Positions 59,030 through 64,000 of a stretch of 64,000 bases of DNA are shown here, piece by piece. The notes below the pieces were generated by a model. The model made no database searches. It was not told the DNA's origin and was given only the letters and a program-made list of their open reading frames with translations. The DNA is from Aristolochia californica (lineage: Eukaryota; Streptophyta; Magnoliopsida; Piperales; Aristolochiaceae), in NCBI GenBank assembly GCA_029961685.1, contig JARWKL010000008.1, forward strand, positions 8,744,501 to 8,808,500. Reading direction: 5' to 3'. The translations under genes were made by a program, and so were the position numbers. Numbering within the stretch: the stretch's first letter is position 1; each line of letters opens with the position of its first letter.

Positions 59030-60675
59030 AAATACTCTCTTACATAAATTGACTAAGTTTAAATGTGTGTCTTGATGTTTGAACTCGAGTCTTCTCATTG
59101 TCTTCTTCCTTGTGGGTGCTTCTTCAAGAGTTATTCTTCAATTTTGCTTGAGGTCTTCGTTTTGGCTTTGAAACTTTAGACCTTGAGATGCTCTTGAAGG
59201 TTCAGCATATGAAATATTAGATTTGCAAGTTATTAGCTCATTTAAGTTTTGTTATCATCAAAATCAATGTGGGAGTCAATGTACGAGTAATAGTTTTTTT
59301 ATGTCAAATTAGGTATTTAATTAAAGATCTTCGAGTCTAGTTTCATAAGTAACAAATGGTTTGTGATTTTGATATATATTGTGAGAGATATTGATATAAG
59401 AAGTACTAACGGTCAATTCTGTTAAAAATATCTCATTTCCCCTATTTTCTCTCCTATTATCTTTCCATGCATTGGCGTGAATTGAGTTTTCTTTTCTCTT
59501 AGAATCCTAGTTTTTTAACCAAATTTCTCTTCTAATCGAAGAGTTTTTTGTAAGAATTAATCACTCCATGATGTGCATGTCCAAGGTATGCAATTATTTC
59601 CTGCTTTGATGTTGTTTTTAAGATTTGCATTTTTGTTACTTGGTTGTGTATATTACGCATCATCAACTGTGAAAGTTATATTTGGTCAAATTTATAAAGT
59701 TTTACCATTATAGTCTCTCCTATTTTTTCAAAAATATAGGTCAAATTCGAGAATTTGTTTGGAAGTATGAGTGTTGCACTGTCGCCTCCTTCCGATTAAT
59801 ATTATTTTTCTCTAGTATTTCTTCAATTATCTTCTTGTGTTTTCATCACTTCAGCAATGCCTAGATCCGCTACCTAAAAAGTATAGGAGTGTGCCCAACA
59901 TCCAACTTGAGTCAAGTCTTTTATTCTTCACCCAAGAGGTGATTTGTGTTTGAGCTACCCTTAAAAAGTTAGTAGTCTCTTTGTAAAGCCCTAAAGTTTG
60001 GTTGTTTTCCCACCTTTAAAATTGAGTGGAGTGCATTTCAAATTATGACCGTTTGATTGCATGGACCTTTGTTGTATGGCTAATAGTGATTTTCTTCTCC
60101 CACATCATGTTTTTTACAAGCTGAGTCTCTATGTCCTTTTTATCCCCAATCTGAGGGAGAGAAGTAGAAGAATAAGTACAAGAAAGATGTATTTTGTTCT
60201 ACATGTTGTGGTAAGTTTTGTGTGACCAAAATATTCAAGATATAGGGAGAACAAAAGATGAAGATATAACATTTATGAAATTTTTTTAGCTAATGAAGAT
60301 TGAAGACCAAGATTGAAGACCGAACTTTTTTCCTTGCAAGCCAAATTTGTAAACTCCAACTCAAGGAGGAGTGTTGAAGAGCAAGTATGGAAGAATCTTA
60401 CGTGAGCCTCACAACAAGAAGTCTCATAGATCCAGAATTATTATGGTGGAGGCTTATAGGAGTCTCATAGGAGGAGCTCTCACAGAAAAGTCTCAATTAA
60501 AGGTATTTTAGTTATGTTAGTCTTCTATTTATATCTAGTTGTTCAATTATTCTAGGACTTATCATTTAGTGTTTAACTTTGGGTGTAATTGGGATAAGGG
60601 TGGTTTAATTGTAATTGGATTCTACTACTTGCCTCTATTATAAATAGAGGCTCATTTACACAAATTATATTAAGT

Positions 60676-62640
60676 CGTTGGAAGATGGGCCTAAGTCCAC
60701 ACGATCAAGGAATGCTCATACATCCAAATATGTTAGAAGATGGGCTCAAGCCTATTAGACCAAGGAAGGCCCACACATCCAAGATATGTGGAAGATGGGC
60801 TCAAGGCCCATAGAATGAGGAGAAGGCTCATAGGCCCGCACAGTGATGGCAGGATGGTATATTAAGAGTCATCTCATAGAGATGGCATTAATATAATTAA
60901 CTTAAATTCTAAGAGTATATTTTTAATATTGTAGTTTTATTAATCTATAAATTGAACTTCAGGGGAAGGTTAGGACATTAGTCCATAACCTATGTTCTCT
61001 CCTATTCTCTCCCAATTAGTCCTTCTCTTTTTCTCCATGACCTAAATCCATGAAGTCCTAAAAATCAACCTAGTATCAGAGCTTCGATTTTTAGGACTCG
61101 TAGCCATGGCTTTTTAGAATTCCCTATGATTGATAGATAGTTGGTCCATGAATTTTCTTTTTTCTTGGCTTCTTTTGAAGTCTGATTTGCTACGTTCAGC
61201 CCCAATTTCCTTTGCCATCCTACTATTCAGTCTTCCCGCCGTTTGTTGCAACCAACGGAACAACCATACAGGTTCAGAGAGGTATCTGTTATGAACTCGA
61301 TAATGAGCAGTGTAACTCTGCGACACCGTGGCTAAGTCACTGAGTACTGAGTCCCTTAGTTTTATATGTCTGCATTTTATATCAATTTAGGAGTAAAGAT
61401 GCCTGAAGGGCATTCTTGTAATTTTTGACCTTAGCATCAAGCTTATGTAAGAGAGAAGATGGAATATGAAGGGGCAAGTATTATTTTGGCCAAAAATACG
61501 ATCCCGAGTTCTCCTTGATAAGCTCAAGGTTGGAGTTCCCAATTGAGCTCTAATTATCCCTCCGATATCTTCTTCCCCCTTTTCCCTTCTGTTTTGCAGA
61601 GTTCAGCCCAGAATAGCAGCACTAACACGTTCACTGGTTCAGGTGCTATTGTTTGGTTTGTAGTAGAGCAGAGCAGGGGGCTTACTATACCATTTCGATG
61701 AACATAGAGGTGTGTTGTTGTTCGGTTTTAGTCGAGCAGAGCAAGGAGATTACAGTTCCTTCCAGCGAGCAACAGTGTGTTGTTGTTCATTGAACCAACA
61801 TACCCGGGGTTTGCTGCCCAGTTCCCGCCGGGAACATCCAGATCTCGCCAAGCCCAATAGTCTACTACTATTCAGATCTTGCCAAGCCTAGCAGTCTCCT
61901 ACTGTTCTATTGCAGAGCATAACCATGGGGGCTACCCAATTCACACCGGGAACAACAGTGTGCTGCTGTCCAGATCTAGCCGAGCCAGCAGCTTACTGCT
62001 GCCCTTGTTAACCGAGCACCAGTGGGTTGATACCTAGTCCCAATCGAGAGGAGCAGAGTACTACTGTTCAGACTTGGTCGAGCACCTCAGGGAGTTTCTG
62101 TCCAGTCCCAGTCCAGAACAGAAGCGGAAGAACTTACTCTCTCAGCTTTGGATCTATCCATCCCACGCCTTGTTACACGATCTATGACTAGGGACCCTAA
62201 CAGTATCTGGATAAGTTCTTGAATGGAAGGAGATGCTGATGCACTAAAGAAGGTGAAAATAGTAGAAGCTCGGGCTAGAAATATTAATCACAGTGTCCCT
62301 TGGACTGAATGTTGCAATCAATCCATCGAAGATTCTCAAGCAAATGTTGTTTTTCTTCTCCGAAAATTGATTCGTGATGAGATTTGGGCTGTCAAAACTG
62401 ATAAAGAGAAATTCAAAAAGCTCGAGCAGGGTATTTTCAAAGAGAACTTAAACTACCTCTTTGTTATTCACTGTCATTGAGAACAATGAAAGCTCCCATG
62501 GCAGACCTCTCCATAGTATATTTTAATGTCTCCACCCTAGATGCCACCAACCAGAGCTTCAGAGTGCTCTGATGCTTGGAGAATCTGAATCTCAGATTGG
62601 TTTTAGGAGTGTCTTTTTCTACGTATTGTAGACTTGTCTC
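60676..62640 (+). mobile_element. N6: N2-family non-coding LTR element, 5' part
   Basis: 5' LTR 60676-61070 matches the reverse complement of the N2 LTRs, with 'ggaagatgggctcaagcc' and 'cctaaaaatcaac'. The PBS TAGTATCAGAGC follows at 61071-61082. It sits in N5's 3' LTR. The first interior bases match N2 ('ttttagaattccc'). The interior from 61600 to 62150 is a degenerate CAG/CTG-rich repeat. Where the element ends is unclear; no second LTR is in the window. Confidence 0.7.
62223..62480 (+). other. Coding-like frame inside N6, unknown product
   Basis: 85 codons with protein-like composition, containing 'NHSVPWTECCNQSIEDSQAN' and 'RDEIWAVKTDKEKFKKLEQG'. No family is recognised and it does not resemble Gag or Pol. 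It could be a captured host exon or chance. There is no splice or regulatory evidence. Confidence 0.3.
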
Positions 62641-62652
62641 ATCATCCTTTTG

Positions 62653-62955
62653 TTAAGCACCCAACCAATACTACCCAAAAGACCGGCTTGTTAGGAGCAG
62701 AAGACATAGGAACTTAACCCAGGACCCCGCCCTTCCCCAAGCCGACGACCACGAAGGCTACCACAACAGAGCAACCAGAGCCGGGTCAATCCCGGGTCAG
62801 TCCAGGCGCATGACCACCCACATCCGTTTTGGGGGAGCCGGGATTCGAAGTTGGGACGCAGGGCTAGCTCTGATACAGAATATTAAGCACCAAGCCAATA
62901 CTACCCAAAAGACCGGCCTGTTAGGAGCGGAAGACATAAGTACTTAACCCCAGGA
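62653..62955. repeat. Repeat unit related to the 47.7-48.5 kb array
   Basis: One full unit of about 231 bp plus part of a second: 'ccaatactacccaaaagacc' recurs at about 62665 and 62896. The minus strand again has TATCAGAGC followed by TTCGAATCC. The second unit stops at the Athila junction at 62955/62956. Confidence 0.7.
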
Positions 62956-64000
62956 CCCACAATTTCATGTGTCATTGGTGAACATACCATCCAGAGAGCT
63001 CTTCTTGACTTAGGGGCAAGTGTGAATTTGCTTCCTTTCTTTGTGTACCAGCAATTAGGTTTGGGGGAATTGAAGCCTACTCCAATCACACTTCAACTAG
63101 CTAACCGTTCTGTCAAGATACCACGAGGAATAGTTGAAGATGTTTTGATAAAAGTGGACAAATTTCTGTTCCTAGTTGATTTTATTGTTCTTGATACAGA
63201 ACCAGTAGTCAATGTGACCAACCAAATTCCTGTCATCCTAGGACATCCCTTCTTAGCCACATCTAATGCTATCATTCATTGTAAAAGTGGTGAGTTGGAG
63301 TTGTCTTTTGGAAATTTTAAGGTCTCATTGAATGTATTTAATGCTGGGCACCACCCACTTGAGTCTGATGATCTGAGTCCTGCATTTAAGATAGAAACTG
63401 TTATGCTTGATGACGAATCCACTCTTAAATCTTTTGAGTCTTGTATAACATCTTTAGACATGGACTATTTTGATGAAGAAACATATTTCCGAGAGGTTGA
63501 TTCTTTACTCAGTTCTGTACCTCTGTTGGAGGAAGCTTATGAGGTTATCACAACTGATCATCCACAGGATCTTCATCTTGACTTGGACAAACCTCTTGAA
63601 ACTTCCAAGCTAGATCTTAAGCCATTTCCTCCCACGTTGAAGTATGCGTTCTTGGGGCCCATGAACTCATTGCCAGTCATTATTTCCTCTGATTTGAGTA
63701 TTGAGCAGGAGGAACAATTGACTGAAGTTTTACAAGCACACAGAGAAGCATTGGGGTGGACTCTTGATGCCTTAAAATGGATTAGCCCCTCCATATGCAT
63801 GCATCGTATTCATTTGGAGGAGGGGACTAAAGCCTCATGTGAGATGCAACGTAGGTTAAATCCCCATATGCTGGAGGTTGCGAGAGAAGAAGTCATTAGG
63901 TTGCTTGTGACAGGAATCATTTACCCTATTTTCGATAGCACTTGGGTGAGTCCAATTCAAGTTGTCCCTAAGAAAGGGGGGATAACGATAATGAAAAATG
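62956..64000 (+). pseudogene. Second Athila pol fragment (protease to RT), open to the window end
   Basis: Starts abruptly at a position corresponding to 52222 of the first copy and runs in one uninterrupted frame to the last base. It includes 'ALLDLGASVNLLPF' of the protease and 'SPIQVVPKKGGIT' at the start of the RT. It has no stop or frameshift over about 1 kb, unlike the first copy. The 5' part of the element is missing, so it is a fragment despite the clean frame. Confidence 0.88.

Larger units (their letters stand above)
48793..59030 (+). mobile_element. Athila-type Ty3/gypsy retrotransposon, full length but mutated
   Basis: LTRs at 48793-50176 (1384 bp) and 57646-59029, with flanks AATAC (48788-48792 and 59031-59035; the right copy fits if the LTR ends TCAA). 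The PBS TGGCGCCGTTGCCGGGGA (50183-50200) is the type used by Athila/Tat elements. The order is gag, protease, RT-RNase H, integrase, then a long non-coding 3' region and the purine tract 'ttaggggtg' before the 3' LTR. Every domain has stops or frameshifts, so it is not autonomous now. It is inserted in the SIRE-like LTR. Confidence 0.93.
46559..59292 (-). mobile_element. SIRE-type copia LTR (apparently solo), split by an Athila element
   Basis: Sequence 46559-48792 plus 59031-59292 forms one unit inserted in N5. Its left edge 'tggcctaggcg' followed by 'agaggggggttggggtgaa' has a complement like the end of SIRE/Maximus LTRs. The right edge has 'gttatcatcaaaatcaatg', whose complement resembles their start. 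The flanks GTTTTTTT (46551-46558 and 59293-59300) may be the target duplication but are homopolymeric. No SIRE internal genes are present, hence a solo LTR or unclassified repeat. Confidence 0.5.
45484..60675 (+). mobile_element. N5: second copy of the N4-type element, split by later insertions
   Basis: 5' LTR 45484-45820, PBS-like TGGTATTAGAGG (45821-45832), interior 45821-46550 resuming at 59301-60371, 3' LTR starting at 60372. The interior pieces align in order with N4 43051-43790 and 43775-44775. A SIRE-like LTR containing Athila (46559-59292) interrupts the interior, and N6 interrupts the 3' LTR at 60675. The rest of the 3' LTR and the second target duplication lie beyond the window. Confidence 0.85.

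Overview
This is nuclear DNA from a flowering plant, most likely a dicot. It has an intron-rich gene of plant type, LTR retrotransposons primed by initiator-tRNA-Met-like and Athila-type sites, L1-type LINEs with plant RNase H and zf-RVT domains, a TRIM and Tourist-like DNA transposons. I do not assign a species. Only one host gene can be supported; most of the rest is nested transposable elements.

Layout. (1) 1-4687: an LTR remnant split by a 2.8-kb non-coding LTR element (N1, TSD AGAGT), then a fragment resembling a SIRE-type LTR. (2) 4688-9937: two related PIF/Harbinger-like (Tourist-like) elements. The larger one (6844-9937, TSD TAA) carries a pentatricopeptide-repeat (PPR) gene fragment, so it looks like a Pack-type transposon. 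(3) About 9.9-33.3 kb: the host gene, on the + strand, recognised as TSL-kinase interacting protein 1 (TKI1), a SANT/Myb-like nuclear protein. Its coding exons run from 12436 to 33110. Intron 3 is 11.6 kb and holds a degraded Ty3/gypsy element with a LINE inside its LTR and a second LINE inside that one, plus another LINE remnant and a TRIM. Introns 4 and 6 hold further LINE fragments. Exon 7 has an in-frame TGA that looks like a one-base frameshift.

(4) 33.3-41.2 kb: a non-coding LTR element (N2, TSD ACTTG), then about 4 kb of A+T-rich DNA with no recognisable gene. (5) 41.2-64 kb: a deep nest. A solo LTR of the N1 family (TSD CAAAG) lies beside a decayed Ty1/copia element. That element is interrupted by a second copia, which contains N4 (complete, TSD CACTC) and N5. 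N5 is split by a SIRE-like LTR (46559-59292) holding a ~200-bp tandem array and a complete but mutated Athila element (48793-59030). N5's 3' LTR is interrupted by N6. The window ends inside a second, less damaged Athila pol fragment.

The most notable pattern is that N1, N4 and N5 encode no Gag or Pol, yet share a motif present four times at roughly 170-270 bp spacing just inside the primer-binding site, a conserved 3' block, and a palindrome around the LTR TATA box. They look like non-autonomous elements under sequence constraint, possibly for packaging by a copia partner.
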